This document shows positions 63,050 through 64,000 of a stretch of DNA of 64,000 bases, piece by piece. This stretch comes from Linanthus parryae (taxonomy: Eukaryota > Streptophyta > Magnoliopsida > Ericales > Polemoniaceae): assembly GCA_023055425.1 (NCBI GenBank), contig JALGPY010000003.1, forward strand, positions 25,681,001 through 25,745,000, in the 5' to 3' direction. The position numbers and the translations under genes were made by a program. The first letter of the stretch is position 1, and each line of letters starts with the position of its first letter. Below the pieces are notes generated by a model. The model was not told the origin of the DNA and ran no database searches. It saw only the letters and a list, made by a program, of their open reading frames with translations.

Positions 63050-64000
63050 CATGTATAGAGAGAAGATATGTGTTACTTGTTGACAAAGCACTTCGTGACC
63101 GGTCAAACTTCAGTTGCCTTGCCAATTAGAAAACCTTCTCTATAGCAACGTTAGGAAACATTCCAATTTTTTTTCTTCATATATTTTGCGCCAAATCTAA
63201 TTCCCTTATTACGGTTTCCTTTTACACTGCTTCATACACTTATTAATTTACCGACAGGCCCAAAAATTAGTCATCGCATTTATGAGCTCAAAGGGCCTGA
63301 GTTTGGGGGGAAATTCTAATAAACCAAAGGTCTAGGCCCTACTTTGCAAACTGATGTGCATTATCCTTTATACATATAGGGTTCGTTTGGTGAAACGAAT
63401 TGTCTGATTTCTGGATTGAAAAATAAACATATTGCTGAAAACGTTTGTTTGCGGTGGTTTAAAAGTAATTCTTAATATATATTTTTTTTGTTAGAATAAA
63501 TATTATTCCATTGGTGAAAAAATATCAACTTTTGTTGGCTTTTTCTTTTAATTATTCTGTTAAATAAAAAGATAATATTATCCTCACACTCAAGGACGGA
63601 CCCATGCACAAGCAAGCAAGCAAGTCTATGGAGTAGCCATTTTAAAATATTTGAGTGTAACAGAGAAGAAGTTGGGTACTATTTCAACTATGTGGCCCCC
63701 TTGAGTCTGTGGACTTTGATTTTGTGATAATTACATATTTTTGTTTAATTTCTCTTGTTAATTTTTCAAGCTTCAGGTGGAATTAAGAACATTACTAAAA
63801 GATGCTAACTAATTTATTTATTATGGTCGACTTACAATATTCGATATTTCCATTTTTTGTCGCCAACTTAATGAGTGTAAATTTTTTTATGAATTATCTT
63901 CCACTTTTGAGATTACATATTAACGTTGGTACTCCTTTTATTAGGCGGTCAAAACTATAACTCTTTTAAAGTACTTAATTTTACAAATGCATCTTTTAAT
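63050..64000. other. RING flank unit 5 and AT-rich edge
   Basis: Up to about 63,760 it matches the unit 4 flank (59,122-59,850), including CCATGCACAAGCAAGC and TTTCAACTATGTGGCCCCC. Here the long poly-C run is absent. The last 240 bases are AT-rich with no recognised feature. Confidence 0.55.

Noticed and set aside
1..64000. CRISPR arrays, bacterial operons or phage-type systems
   Set aside because: No regularly spaced repeats with unique spacers and no prokaryotic gene organisation; all coding content is plant or plant transposon.

Overview
The window is nuclear DNA of a flowering plant, most likely a eudicot. The evidence is Ty1/copia and Ty3/gypsy LTR retrotransposons, several MITE and DNA-transposon families, a cluster of NLR-derived leucine-rich-repeat genes, and plant-type RING-H2 genes. 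No species can be named from the sequence. I see no rRNA, functional tRNA gene, CRISPR array or prokaryotic signal.

Bases 1-27,200 are a stack of LTR retrotransposons inserted into one another. A minus-strand chromodomain-type gypsy element (gypsy-2, 21,798 to about 27,200) is broken inside its integrase by a minus-strand copia element (copia C, 16,837-21,797). Copia C is broken after its integrase by a head-to-tail pair of a second copia family (copies A and B, 4,642-16,836, sharing one LTR at 10,505-11,928). The outer LTR of copy A is in turn cut by a plus-strand gypsy element (gypsy-1, 1-4,641), whose 5' part lies off the left edge. Gypsy-1 has a fully open reading frame from the RT C-terminus to the chromodomain. 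The other elements carry nonsense and frameshift mutations.

Bases 27,500-30,700 are a patchwork of small elements: a tRNA-like SINE candidate, a 1.24-kb TIR element with an 8-bp target duplication, a Harbinger-type MITE with TTA duplications, and an LTR-end relic.

Bases 30,660-63,770 hold a tandemly duplicated resistance-gene-like locus. The unit is an LRR gene on the plus strand followed, tail to tail, by a small intronless RING-H2 gene on the minus strand. Five versions can be seen: (1) LRR fragment 30,664-31,604 with intact RING 32,401-32,928; (2) frameshifted LRR gene 38,598-40,471 with a RING relic 41,551-47,614 split by a hAT element and a copia element; (3) intact LRR gene 48,838-50,715 with intact RING 51,509-52,036; (4) RING relic 58,570-59,029 whose LRR partner was deleted; (5) LRR fragment 61,258-61,674 with RING relic 62,494-62,953. 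The LRR proteins have an N-terminal coiled coil, a winged-helix-like block and C-terminal LRRs, but no recognisable NB-ARC nucleotide-binding core.

The probably functional host genes are therefore the LRR gene at 48,838-50,715 and the two RING-H2 genes at 32,401-32,928 and 51,509-52,036. The rest is transposon sequence, relics and duplicated noncoding DNA. All assignments come from reading the sequence and recalled family motifs; no database search was run.
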